Assembly: GCF_018131225.1 (NCBI RefSeq)
Contig: NZ_JAFCMM010000001.1
Location: 2,108,001 to 2,172,000 of the forward strand
Origin: Bradyrhizobium sp. U87765 SZCCT0048
Lineage (GTDB): Bacteria > Pseudomonadota > Alphaproteobacteria > Rhizobiales > Xanthobacteraceae
Length of the DNA: 64,000 nt
Reading direction: 5' to 3'
This document shows positions 16,144 through 23,658 of this stretch, piece after piece; position 1 is the stretch's first letter; each line of letters starts with the position of its first letter. Position numbers and translations under genes: made by a program. The notes beneath the pieces are model-generated. The model worked only from the letters and a program-made list of their open reading frames with translations, did no database searches and had not been told where the DNA came from.

Positions 16144-17025
16144 ATGAAATCAGCGTTTCTCCCCGATCGCGGGGTGATCAAGGTCAGCGGCGACGATGCA
16201 CGCAGTTTCCTCAACAATCTCGTCACCTCGGACATCGATCAGGTGCGCCCGGGCGTCGCGCGCTTCGGAGCGCTGCTGACGCCGCAGGGCAAGATCGTGG
16301 CCGACTTCCTGATCACGGAGGCCCCTATCGGCCACGGCGGCGGCTTTCTGCTCGACTGCCCGCTGCCGCTGGCGGATGCGCTCGCCACCAAGCTCGGTTT
16401 CTACAAGCTGCGCGCCAAGGTCGCGGTGGATAACCTGTCGGGAGGCCTCGGCGTGCTCGCGGTGTGGGACGGCGCGCCGGCCACACCGCCTGATCTCGCT
16501 TTCCCCGATCCGCGTCTCGAAGCGCTGGGGTGGCGCATCCTGGTGCCGCAGGATCTCGCCGAGAAGGCGACGCAGCTGATCGGCGCCACGTGGTTGCCGC
16601 CTGCCGCCTACGATGCGCATCGCATCGCCTGCGGCGTGCCGCGCGGCGGCGCCGACTTCGCCTACGGCGATGCCTTCCCGCACGAGACCAACATGGACCG
16701 CCTGCACGGCGTCGATTTCGACAAGGGCTGCTACATCGGCCAGGAAGTGGTGTCGCGCATGCAGCACCGCGGCACCGCGCGCACCCGCACCGTTCGCCTC
16801 GTGCTCGACGCAACTGCGCCTGCCCCGGGCACCAGCATCACCGCCGGCGACAAGCCCATCGGCACGCTGGGATCCTCGGCCGACGGCAAGGCCCTGGCGC
16901 TGCTGCGCACCGACCGTGCGAGCGAGGCGCTCGACGCAGGGCTGTCGCTCACCGCTGACGGCATTGCCGTGCAGATCGCCGTGCCCGACGATATCCGCGC
17001 CCCGACCAAGGCGGTGTCGGTATGA
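16144..17025 (+). CDS. ygfZ: Folate-binding protein YgfZ/Caf17-like
   Basis: A 293-residue aminomethyltransferase-fold protein. The hallmark KGCYIGQEVVSRMQHRG (about 198-214) has the family's conserved Cys, and the start GVIKVSGDDARSFLNNLVTS is typical. YgfZ acts with tetrahydrofolate in maintaining certain Fe-S enzymes (e.g. MiaB). Here it overlaps the following tag gene by 4 nt (ATGA), so the two are coupled. The start follows a spacer with no strong ribosome site, but homologues begin at this MKSAFLPDRGVIKV. Confidence 0.93.
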   Translation: MKSAFLPDRGVIKVSGDDARSFLNNLVTSDIDQVRPGVARFGALLTPQGKIVADFLITEAPIGHGGGFLLDCPLPLADALATKLGFYKLRAKVAVDNLSGGLGVLAVWDGAPATPPDLAFPDPRLEALGWRILVPQDLAEKATQLIGATWLPPAAYDAHRIACGVPRGGADFAYGDAFPHETNMDRLHGVDFDKGCYIGQEVVSRMQHRGTARTRTVRLVLDATAPAPGTSITAGDKPIGTLGSSADGKALALLRTDRASEALDAGLSLTADGIAVQIAVPDDIRAPTKAVSV

Positions 17026-17684
17026 CCGGCAAACAGCACGTCGACGGCATCATCCGCTGCACCTGGCCAGGCGAGGACCCGCTCTACGTCGCCTATCATG
17101 ACGAGGAATGGGGTGTGCCGGAATACGACGACCGCGCGCTGTTCGAGAAGCTGATCCTCGACGGCTTCCAGGCCGGGCTGTCGTGGATCACCATCCTGCG
17201 CAAGCGCGACAACTTCCGCAAAGCGTTCGACGGCTTCGATCCCTACAAGATCGCGCGCTATGATGCGAAGAAGGTCGAAGCGCTGATGAACGACGCCGGC
17301 ATCGTGCGCAACCGGGCCAAGATCGAGGGCACGATCGCGGGCGCGAAGGCCTACATCAAGATCATGGAGGAAGGCCCGGGCTTCGCGAAGCTGCTCTGGG
17401 ATTTTGTCGGCGGCAAGCCGCAGGTCAACGCCTTCAAGACCACCAAGAGCGTGCCGGCGTCGACGCCGGTCTCGATCGCGATCTCCAAGGATCTGGCGTC
17501 GCGCGGCTTCAAGTTCGTCGGCCCAACCATCGTCTACGCGTTCATGCAGGCAACCGGCATGGTCAACGACCATCTCGTGAGCTGCCATTGCCACGCCACC
17601 TGCGGCAAGGCCAAGCGCCCGAAGATGCTGTCGGTGAAGGCTACTGCCAAATCTGCGGTCCGCAAACCCGCCGCCCGCTCATAG
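17022..17684 (+). CDS. tag: DNA-3-methyladenine glycosylase I
   Basis: 220 residues. IIRCTWPGEDPLYVAYHDEE (zinc Cys and His), LFEKLILDGFQAGLSWITIL with the catalytic Glu, FRKAFDGFDPYKIA, and the C-terminal LVSCHCHATC completing the zinc site match the Tag family. It excises 3-methyladenine from alkylated DNA. Its ATG overlaps the ygfZ stop. The C-terminus carries a short Lys/Arg/Ala-rich tail of about 25 residues beyond the usual domain. The stop codon region itself folds into a strong hairpin (17669-17693). Confidence 0.95.
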   Translation: MTGKQHVDGIIRCTWPGEDPLYVAYHDEEWGVPEYDDRALFEKLILDGFQAGLSWITILRKRDNFRKAFDGFDPYKIARYDAKKVEALMNDAGIVRNRAKIEGTIAGAKAYIKIMEEGPGFAKLLWDFVGGKPQVNAFKTTKSVPASTPVSIAISKDLASRGFKFVGPTIVYAFMQATGMVNDHLVSCHCHATCGKAKRPKMLSVKATAKSAVRKPAARS

Positions 17685-17693
17685 CGGGCGGCG
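17669..17693 (+). terminator. GC-rich hairpin at the tag stop codon
   Basis: 11-bp perfect arms around a CAT loop, with the TAG stop partly inside the structure, between convergent genes tag and the tail-collar protein. A very stable stem but no U-tract; probably a bidirectional or factor-assisted terminator or an mRNA 3'-end stabiliser. Confidence 0.55.
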
Positions 17694-17712
17694 CATCTGA
17701 AGACGCGGGTGC

Positions 17713-18168
17713 CTACTTCGCCTTGATGAGACAGTTCAGAATCAGCCCCGGTTGAATAGTCGACGAAGCGGTCGCGAACGAGTGGTTGTGTCCGCCGGGC
17801 GTAAAGTCGAACGGATCACCCGCCTCGAGATCGCCGCGAGCGCTGCCGTGCATATGCTGTGTGCCAGACGCGCCGCCGGTCGTGCCGTTTACTGACGCGG
17901 TAGCCTTGCCGACTGGCGATGCCAGCGTGTGGTTCAGCTCCGCATCCGCGCCACCGACCGCGACCGCGACGCGCCCCCTCATATCGGGAACACGGAAGGT
18001 TTTGTCGTCGGGCTCGCCGGCGCCATAGAGCGTGCCGATAGCTGCAAACAGTTTGGGAAAATCACTTCGCAGATAGGGCTTTCCGTCGCAGGCCAGCCAG
18101 TTCGGTGGTGTGTGGATGCCGGCGGAAAAAACGATGGTTCCGATCAGATCATCATCAATACTCATCAA
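17713..18168 (-). CDS. Phage-tail-collar-domain protein (microcystin-dependent-protein type)
   Basis: A 151-residue protein with a tail-collar domain at residues about 8-65: IGTIVFSAGIHTPPNWLACD, YLRSDFPKLFAAIGTLYGAG and FRVPDMRGRVAVAVGG. The Gly/Ser-rich middle (HMHGSARG) and HNHSF near the C-terminus are usual for this class. No other tail or phage gene is nearby, and relatives occur as stand-alone secreted or tailocin-like proteins. Composition is less biased than the neighbours, and it is preceded by an A/T-rich patch (18169-18200), so acquisition by transfer is plausible. Function unknown. Confidence 0.88.
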   Translation of the reverse strand: MMSIDDDLIGTIVFSAGIHTPPNWLACDGKPYLRSDFPKLFAAIGTLYGAGEPDDKTFRVPDMRGRVAVAVGGADAELNHTLASPVGKATASVNGTTGGASGTQHMHGSARGDLEAGDPFDFTPGGHNHSFATASSTIQPGLILNCLIKAK

Positions 18169-18321
18169 AAACTCCTTTTAAAATATAGCCCGCCCTAATC
18201 GATTGGGCGACGTACCCTAGTCGAAGCCCCCCGCAGCCACCGCCAATCACAGCGCGCAAGAGCGGAACTTTTCTCGCAAATGATGCTCCGGTCACCCGCT
18301 TGACGGCCTTCGCCATCATGA

Positions 18322-18361
18322 CTATAGAACCAAAAGGTTATATAACCATATGGTTTTATAG
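18322..18361. promoter_or_regulatory. Reiterated dyad operator upstream of arsR-type gene
   Basis: Between 18328 and 18355 the half-sites AACC and GGTT alternate with exact 4-nt spacing: AACC-N4-GGTT-N4-AACC-N4-GGTT. This gives two tandem sites plus a central GGTT-N4-AACC. Flanks CTATA and TATAG extend it to a 40-bp near-palindrome ending 2 nt before the ATG. The place and symmetry mark it as the operator of the ArsR-type repressor that follows. Confidence 0.7.
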
Positions 18362-18363
18362 AA

Positions 18364-18711
18364 ATGAGCGATCGCCTCTCCACGACCCTTGCCGCCCTCG
18401 CCGATCCGACCCGCCGGGCGATCCTGGCCCGTCTGGCGCTCGGCGAGACGACGGTCACGGAACTGGCCGAGCCCTTCAAGATGAGCCAGCCGGCCGTCTC
18501 CAAACATCTCAAGGTGCTGGAACGCGCCGGGCTCATCGCCCGCGGCCGCGAGGCACAGTGGCGCCCCTGCCGGCTCGAGGCCGGACCGCTGCGCGAGGTC
18601 AATGACTGGCTGGCGCACTACCGGCGGTTCTGGGAGCAGAGCCTCGATCGTCTCGACGACTACCTGCGTGAACTGCAGGCCATGGAGGACGAACGTGGAC
18701 GCAAGAGCTAG
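18364..18711 (+). CDS. ArsR-family winged-helix regulator (metal-site-free type)
   Basis: 115 residues: LAALADPTRRAILARLALGE, then TVTELAEPFKMSQPAVSKHL as helix-turn-helix, then GLIARGREAQWRPCRLEAGP. The metal-binding ELCVCD motif of SmtB/ArsR sensors is absent, and the C-terminal YRRFWEQSLDRLDDYL places it with the SRPBCC-associated PagR/SdpR-like branch. The following SRPBCC gene overlaps its 3' end (GTG 18695), so they form one operon. The reiterated dyad ending 2 nt upstream predicts tight autorepression. Ligand unknown. Confidence 0.93.
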   Translation: MSDRLSTTLAALADPTRRAILARLALGETTVTELAEPFKMSQPAVSKHLKVLERAGLIARGREAQWRPCRLEAGPLREVNDWLAHYRRFWEQSLDRLDDYLRELQAMEDERGRKS

Positions 18712-19252
18712 CAAGACATCGTCGAGTGCAGTCGGCACCGGCGCGCATCACGACGATGAATCAGGACCAAACAGGCCCAGCGACTTCACGCTCACGCTGC
18801 CGTCCGACCGCGAGCTGCTGATCACCCGCAGCTTCGCCGCCCCGCGCGAACTGGTGTGGATGGCGGTCACCGACGCTGCACATGTCCGGCGCTGGTGGGG
18901 CTGCGACGACTTCGAAACCATGGTCTGCGAGATCGACCTGCGTGTCGGCGGCCGTTTCCGTTTCGAGATGCGTGGTGCCGACGGTACACCGCACCCGATC
19001 ACCGGCGTCTACCGCGAGATCGTCCGCCCCGAGCGGCTTGTCCACACCCAGATCTACGACGTGCCGCCGCACAACGACAAGGAGGCGATCGTCACCGTCA
19101 CCTTCACGGAGGCGAACGGCCGCACGCACTATGCCTGCCTGATTGCCCACGCTACCCGCGAGGATCGCGACGCCCATGTGGCGAGCGGTGTCGAGGGCGG
19201 CGTGGCATCGGCGCTCGACCGTATCGAGCAGATGCTGCTCGCTGCGAGCTGA
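18695..19252 (+). CDS. SRPBCC (AHSA1/START-fold) protein
   Basis: 185 residues from GTG 18695, overlapping arsR by 17 nt; no in-frame ATG is available before the domain. After a 30-residue polar leader the domain begins LTLPSDRELLITRSFAAPRE, with HVRRWWGCDDFETMVCEIDL, RVGGRFRFEMRG and VTVTFTEANGRTHYACLI, and the end helix GVASALDRIEQMLLAAS. This is the AHSA1-like hydrophobic-ligand fold nearly always found downstream of ArsR regulators of this type. Function unknown; a sensor-partner or detoxification role is suggested by context only. Confidence 0.88.
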   Translation: MDARASKTSSSAVGTGAHHDDESGPNRPSDFTLTLPSDRELLITRSFAAPRELVWMAVTDAAHVRRWWGCDDFETMVCEIDLRVGGRFRFEMRGADGTPHPITGVYREIVRPERLVHTQIYDVPPHNDKEAIVTVTFTEANGRTHYACLIAHATREDRDAHVASGVEGGVASALDRIEQMLLAAS

Positions 19253-19330
19253 CTTCTCGTGGTCGCGGATGCCAATCTCCACGACCACGCTCCACTTCTT
19301 TCGCATCATCGCCCATCGATGGAGTTGACC

Positions 19331-19762
19331 ATGACTGCTGCCGTTCAGGCCGTAACGCCTCATCTCGTCATCCGCGGCGCGGCCGAGGCCGTCGAATTCT
19401 ACAAGAAGGCGCTTGGCGCCACCGAAACGATGCGCGTGCCTGCCGAGGACGGCAAGCGCCTGATGCATGTCGAGCTTTCGATCCTCGGCATGCGTATCTT
19501 CGTGGTCGACGATTTCAGTGACCTGCCCAATTGCCCGGGCGGCGACAAGATCGTCTCCCCGGCAAAGCTGAACGGCACGTCGGTGGTGATCCATCTCGAA
19601 GTCGCCAATTGCGACGAGGCCGTCAAGCGCGCGGCCGACGCCGGCGGCACGGTCCTCACCGCGCCGTTCGATGCCTTCTGGGGCGCGCGCTATGGCCAGG
19701 TGGTCGATCCGTTCGGCCACGCCTGGAGCTTCGCCCACATGCTGCCGGCGCTGCCACACTGA
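19331..19762 (+). CDS. VOC-family (PhnB-like glyoxalase fold) protein
   Basis: 143 residues from ATG 19331, preceded by GGAG at 19321-19324; an alternative ATG at 19319 adds four residues. TPHLVIRGAAEAVEFYKKAL, MHVELSILGMRIFVVDDF and the end WGARYGQVVDPFGHAWSFAH are the usual PhnB/YCII-type vicinal-oxygen-chelate pattern. Metal-ligand positions are not all conserved as in true glyoxalase I, so catalysis is not assured. It is the third intact gene of the ArsR-led array. Confidence 0.88.
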   Translation: MTAAVQAVTPHLVIRGAAEAVEFYKKALGATETMRVPAEDGKRLMHVELSILGMRIFVVDDFSDLPNCPGGDKIVSPAKLNGTSVVIHLEVANCDEAVKRAADAGGTVLTAPFDAFWGARYGQVVDPFGHAWSFAHMLPALPH

Positions 19763-19793
19763 TCGTCGGCGTCAGAGAATCAGGATCATCGCC

Positions 19794-19889
19794 ATGTCTG
19801 ACAATCCCTCTCGCCAGTCGCAGGGCGCTCAGGACTTCTCGATCAGCCGTACCTTCGATCAGCTCGACGCTTACCTCGCACACGCCTGA
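19794..19889 (+). pseudogene. Truncated SRPBCC gene remnant (31 codons)
   Basis: ATG 19794 opens MSDNPSRQSQGAQDFSISRT, then FDQLDAYLAHA and stop. The first 22 residues look like the start of an AHSA1-type SRPBCC protein (compare LLITRSFAAPRE and LLITRMFDAPRD in the neighbours); where APRELVW is expected the frame jumps to an unrelated LDAYLAHA end. It is best read as a deletion remnant in the array. A genuine 31-residue peptide cannot be excluded. Confidence 0.5.
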
Positions 19890-19955
19890 CCATCACCGGC
19901 CGGGGCCACGCGCCCCGGTTTCCTCTCTCACCATCATCAGATCCCGGGGCAAACC

Positions 19956-20363
19956 ATGACAACTGCCGTGACGACAACCTCCGAATCCAACGCCTTGGTG
20001 TGGACCGGCCGCGTGCTGTCCGGCCTGGTCATTCTGTTCCTGCTGTTCGACGGTGCCATCAAACTGATCCCGCTCGACGTCGTAATAGAAACGTCGCGCG
20101 AACTCGGCATCCCGACCAGCCTCGCCCGCACCCTCGGCATCCTGACGCTGTTGTGCACGCTGCTCTACGCCATTCCGTTGACGTCGGTGCTCGGCGCGGT
20201 ACTGATGACCGGTTATCTCGGCGGAGCCATCTATGTCCATGTGCTCAACGGCAGCCCGCTGCTCACCCACACCCTGTTCGGCGTCTATCTCGGCATCATG
20301 ATGTGGGGCGGGCTATTCCTGCGCGATCCCCAGCTTCGCCAGATTTTTCCGTTCCGGCGCTGA
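19956..20363 (+). CDS. DoxX-family membrane protein
   Basis: 135 residues with four hydrophobic helices: VLSGLVILFLLFDGAIKLIP, LARTLGILTLLCTLLYAIPL, SVLGAVLMTGYLGGAIYVHV and FGVYLGIMMWGGLFLRDP. The DGAIKL after the first helix and the GYLGGAIYVHV segment are typical of DoxX/DoxD-like proteins. It sits in the inner membrane. DoxX relatives partner with stress-response enzymes, but no biochemical role can be stated. It lies between a broken and an intact SRPBCC gene in the ArsR-led array. Confidence 0.9.
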   Translation: MTTAVTTTSESNALVWTGRVLSGLVILFLLFDGAIKLIPLDVVIETSRELGIPTSLARTLGILTLLCTLLYAIPLTSVLGAVLMTGYLGGAIYVHVLNGSPLLTHTLFGVYLGIMMWGGLFLRDPQLRQIFPFRR

Positions 20364-20388
20364 CCATCGCTCAACCAAGGCATTCGAC

Positions 20389-20919
20389 ATGACCATCCTT
20401 GCCACGATCGCCGTTGCCATCGCCATTCTGCTTGCATTGTTCCTGATCTACGCGGCGAGCCGTCCCAACACTTTCGCGATCAGCCGCAGCACCAGCATCG
20501 CGGCGCCGGCGGCGCGCATCCAGTCGATGATCGACGACTTTCGCCAGTGGCCGCGATGGTCTCCCTACGAGACCAAGGATCCCGACATGAAGCGCACCTA
20601 CAGCGGCGCAGCCAGCGGCCGCGGCGCAGTGTATGCCTGGGAGGGCGACAAGAATGTCGGAAGCGGGCGGATGGAGATCCTCGACACCTCGCCGGAGAAG
20701 GTCGCCATCAAGCTTGATTTCATCTCGCCGTTCGAGGCTCACAACGTCGCCGAGTTCAGCTTCGCGCCGCGCGGCGAATCCACCACGGTGACGTGGGCGA
20801 TGCACGGTCCGGTGCCGTACATCGGCAAGATCATGCACCTGTTCATCAACATGGATCGCATGGTCGGCGACGATTTCGAGGCAGGCCTTGCCAAGCTGAA
20901 AGTCGCCTGCGAGCGATAA
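20389..20919 (+). CDS. Membrane-anchored SRPBCC (polyketide-cyclase/dehydrase-like) protein
   Basis: 176 residues. One N-terminal membrane helix (ILATIAVAIAILLALFLIYA) precedes an SRPBCC domain starting FAISRSTSIAAPAARIQSMI, with DFRQWPRWSPYETKDPDMKR and VTWAMHGPVPYIGKIMHLFI. The single TM plus Polyketide_cyc2-type domain is a common arrangement, with the domain held at the membrane. 25 nt follow the DoxX stop, so the two are co-transcribed. The ligand is unknown. Confidence 0.9.
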   Translation: MTILATIAVAIAILLALFLIYAASRPNTFAISRSTSIAAPAARIQSMIDDFRQWPRWSPYETKDPDMKRTYSGAASGRGAVYAWEGDKNVGSGRMEILDTSPEKVAIKLDFISPFEAHNVAEFSFAPRGESTTVTWAMHGPVPYIGKIMHLFINMDRMVGDDFEAGLAKLKVACER

Positions 20920-21042
20920 GGGAAAGACACAATGCCGTCACCACGCAAGCTCCCGACGCCGATGCCGCCCGGAGCCTTGTCCCAGCGCTACGCCGTCGTG
21001 TTCTCGTTCTCCGGCTTCAAGATCATTCCCAAGGAGGATCCC

Positions 21043-21453
21043 GTGAACGTCACCCCTTACCTGTTCTTCCCCGGCAGTTGCGAGGCCGCCTTCAAGTTCT
21101 ACGAGAAGGCCCTCGGCGCCTCGATCGAGATGATGATGCCGCATGCCGGCAGCCCCGCCGAAGCGCACGTGCCGCCCGAGTGGGCCAACAAAGTGATGCA
21201 TGCACGCCTCAAACTCGGTGACCGCCTGCTGATGGGCTCCGACGCGCCTCCCGGCCATTACCGCCAGATGCAGGGCTTCTCGGTCACGCTCGATGTCGAT
21301 ACCCCGGCCGAGGCCGAACGGGTATTCAAGGCATTGTCCGAAAATGGCGCGGTGACAATGCCTATCGAGAAAACATTCTGGGCCGAACGCTTCGGTATGG
21401 TGACCGATCAATTCGGCACGCCCTGGATGGTCAACTGCGAAAAGCCGGCTTGA
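21043..21453 (+). CDS. VOC-family (PhnB-like) protein
   Basis: 136 residues from GTG 21043, chosen because AAGGAGG at 21031-21037 lies 5 nt upstream and homologues start at VNVTPYLFFPG. The frame is open upstream to ATG 20932, but that 37-residue extension (MPSPRKLPTPMPPG...) has no domain. Core features: SCEAAFKFYEKALGASIEMM, MHARLKLGDRLLMGSD and the end FWAERFGMVTDQFGTPWMVN. It is a second PhnB-like copy beside 19331-19762, but divergent from it, so not a recent duplicate. Function unknown. Confidence 0.85.
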   Translation: MNVTPYLFFPGSCEAAFKFYEKALGASIEMMMPHAGSPAEAHVPPEWANKVMHARLKLGDRLLMGSDAPPGHYRQMQGFSVTLDVDTPAEAERVFKALSENGAVTMPIEKTFWAERFGMVTDQFGTPWMVNCEKPA

Positions 21454-21530
21454 CACCGCCACGAGGCTCCGTGGCCGCCGTCCCGGCGCCGGCCTCTCGT
21501 CGTCCCCTTCTGCGGCGCGGACCATCTCCC

Positions 21531-21788
21531 ATGACCATCGCTTCCGACATCAAATCGATCCGCAACGACGAACTTTTGATCACGCGCATGTTCGACGCGC
21601 CACGCGACCTCGTTGGCGAGGAGACGGTGGTCACCATCACATTCGCCAACGAAGAAGGCCGCACCCGCATGGTTTTCCACCACGCGCCGTTCCTGTCGGT
21701 CGGCGCGCGCAACGGCCACACCGAGGGCTGGAGCAACGCCTTCGAGCGCCTCGCCGAACAGCTGGCACGGCAGGAGCGCAACCAGTGA
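21531..21788 (+). pseudogene. SRPBCC gene with large in-frame internal deletion
   Basis: 85 residues from ATG 21531. The N-terminus DELLITRMFDAPRDLV and the C-terminus VVTITFANEEGRTRMVFHHA followed by GWSNAFERLAEQLAR are both unmistakably AHSA1-like. The central 65-70 residues (the WWGP strand through the mid sheet) are missing, joined as PRDLV-GEETVV without a frameshift. The domain cannot fold in the normal way, yet the frame stays open and overlaps the next gene (GTGA). It is probably a decaying gene kept as a translational leader for 21785; a shortened functional protein is less likely. Confidence 0.75.
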
Positions 21789-22258
21789 CCCGGCCGCCCG
21801 ATCGCGACGACGTCGCCGAGGTGACCCTGAGCCGCTTGATCGCCGCCCCCCGCGCCCAGGTCTGGCGGGCCTGGACCGAAGCCGGGCAATTGAAGACATG
21901 GTGGGGACCTAACGGCTTCTCCACGCCGATCTGCACCATCGACGCGCGAGCCGGCGGTACCTTGCTTATCGTGATGCGCGGTCCCGACGGCGCCGAGTAT
22001 GCCATGCGCGGGACCTACGACGACGTCATGCCGCTGTCTCGCCTCGCCTACCGTCTCCAGGCCTTCGACACCGATGGCCGCATCGCGCTGGACGGCCACA
22101 CAATCGTCACGTTCGCCGACGATGAAGGCGGAACCCAGCTCATCGTCCATAGCCGCGCCACCGCTCTCATCGCCCATGCCAGTCGCATGCTCGACGGCAT
22201 GCAGCCAGGCTGGACGCAAACTCTCGATCGTCTCGCACTCCTGATGGCAGCTCCCTGA
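21785..22258 (+). CDS. SRPBCC (AHSA1-like) protein
   Basis: 157 residues from GTG 21785, overlapping the preceding stop. A complete domain: EVTLSRLIAAPRAQVWRAWT, LKTWWGPNGFSTPICTIDAR, GGTLLIVMRGPDGAEYAMRG, and the end helix LDGMQPGWTQTLDRLALLM. Together with 18695-19252, the deleted copy at 21531 and the stub at 19794 it makes four AHSA1-like loci in 3.6 kb. No catalytic residue can be assigned; members bind hydrophobic ligands. Confidence 0.9.
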   Translation: MTRPPDRDDVAEVTLSRLIAAPRAQVWRAWTEAGQLKTWWGPNGFSTPICTIDARAGGTLLIVMRGPDGAEYAMRGTYDDVMPLSRLAYRLQAFDTDGRIALDGHTIVTFADDEGGTQLIVHSRATALIAHASRMLDGMQPGWTQTLDRLALLMAAP

Positions 22259-22302
22259 CCGGAGCGGCGGGAGCTGCACCATCTCATTTGGAAGTCCGTC
22301 TC

Positions 22303-23508
22303 ATGTTATCGTCCTATACCAAGAACGCCATCGTCCTCGGCCTGCTGTCCTGCGTCGGGCCGTTCGCCATCGACATGTATCTGCCGGCGCTGCCGACGAT
22401 CGCTGCCGACCTGCACGCCTCGACGGCGGCGACGCAGATGACGCTGATGTCGTTCTTCATCGCCTTTGGCCTCTGCCAGCTGGTCTATGGTCCGGTATCG
22501 GACATGGCCGGGCGCAAGCCGCCGCTCTATGTCGGCCTGATCCTGTTCGTGATCGGCTCGATCGGCTGCGCATTTGCGCCCGACGTCAGCTGGCTGATCG
22601 CCTTCCGCTTCGTGCAGGGCATCGGCGCTGCCTCGGTGATGGTCATCCCGCGCGCCGTCATCCGCGACCTGCACACCGGCATCGAGGCCACCAAGCTGAT
22701 GGCGCTGGTGATGCTCGTGATCAGCGTGTCACCGATCCTTGCGCCGCTCGGCGGCAGCGCGCTGATCGTGACGCTCGGCTGGCGCGCGGTGTTCGGAACC
22801 GCAGCCGTCGCCGCCATCGTGGCGCTCGTGCTGACGGCGCTCGCCTTGCCGGAGACCCGCCCTGCGAGCGAACGCGTCGAGGTCAGCGTCCGCAGCGTGC
22901 TCGGCAGTTTCGGCTACCTGATGCGCCACTGGAACTTCCTCGGCCTGACCTTCATCGGCGGCTTCGGTATGGCGAGCTTCTTCACTTTCCTCGCCGGCTC
23001 CTCGTTCGTCTATATCGAGCACTACGGCCTGACGCCGACCAGCTTCAGTCTGACGATCTCGGTCAACGCCATCGGCTTCATCGGCGCGTCGCAGTTCGCC
23101 GCCCAGCTCGGCCAGCGCTTCGGCATGGGCCGCGTGGTGATCGCCGCCGCTTCGGCCTATGCCCTGTTCACCACGACACTGCTCGGCCTCAATCTCGGCG
23201 GTGTCGACAGCCTGCCGGTGATGATGGTGCTGCTGTTCCTGGGCTTCGCCGCCATGGGCCTTGTCATCCCCGCCACCATGGTGCTGGCGCTGGAAGAACA
23301 CGGCCCGATCGCCGGCATGGCATCCGCCCTCGGCGGTACGCTGCAGATGGTTTCTGGCGGGGTGATGATCGTGATCGTCTCCCAGGTGTTCGACGGAACG
23401 CCCCGCCCGATGGTCGCCATCATCGCACTGTGTGCCATCGCCGCCCTGGTGCTGAGCATCGTCACGCTGCGCGGCAGCGCCATCACCGAGCCGCAGCCGG
23501 CGGAGTAG
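22303..23508 (+). CDS. MFS drug-resistance transporter, Bcr/CflA type
   Basis: 401 residues from ATG 22303 (MLSSYTKNAIVLGLLSCVGP); a TTG at 22288 would add five. FAIDMYLPALPTIAADLHAS is the TM1 signature of Bcr/CflA-type 12-TM proton antiporters, followed by motif A (GPVSDMAGRKPPLYVGL) and motif C-like PILAPLGGSALIV. Substrates in the family are chloramphenicol, bicyclomycin or sulfonamide-like drugs. 44 nt follow the last SRPBCC gene, so it may be the export arm of the ArsR-led array. Confidence 0.92.
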   Translation: MLSSYTKNAIVLGLLSCVGPFAIDMYLPALPTIAADLHASTAATQMTLMSFFIAFGLCQLVYGPVSDMAGRKPPLYVGLILFVIGSIGCAFAPDVSWLIAFRFVQGIGAASVMVIPRAVIRDLHTGIEATKLMALVMLVISVSPILAPLGGSALIVTLGWRAVFGTAAVAAIVALVLTALALPETRPASERVEVSVRSVLGSFGYLMRHWNFLGLTFIGGFGMASFFTFLAGSSFVYIEHYGLTPTSFSLTISVNAIGFIGASQFAAQLGQRFGMGRVVIAAASAYALFTTTLLGLNLGGVDSLPVMMVLLFLGFAAMGLVIPATMVLALEEHGPIAGMASALGGTLQMVSGGVMIVIVSQVFDGTPRPMVAIIALCAIAALVLSIVTLRGSAITEPQPAE

Positions 23509-23658
23509 CCAGAAGTCCGGTCCGCGCCGGTCACCAGGCCGGCGCCGACCTCCTTGCCCAAACCCGCCGGACGGCCCTTGACCTCAAGTCTGGTTGAGGT
23601 CGTAGCGTTCTCTGCGATGGTGGCGGCTATGCCGCGACTTCAAGGCAAGGACACCCCG

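Noticed and set aside
17713..18168. Prophage suspected from the tail-collar gene
   Set aside because: No terminase, capsid, integrase or lysis genes within 10 kb on either side; a single gene does not make a prophage.
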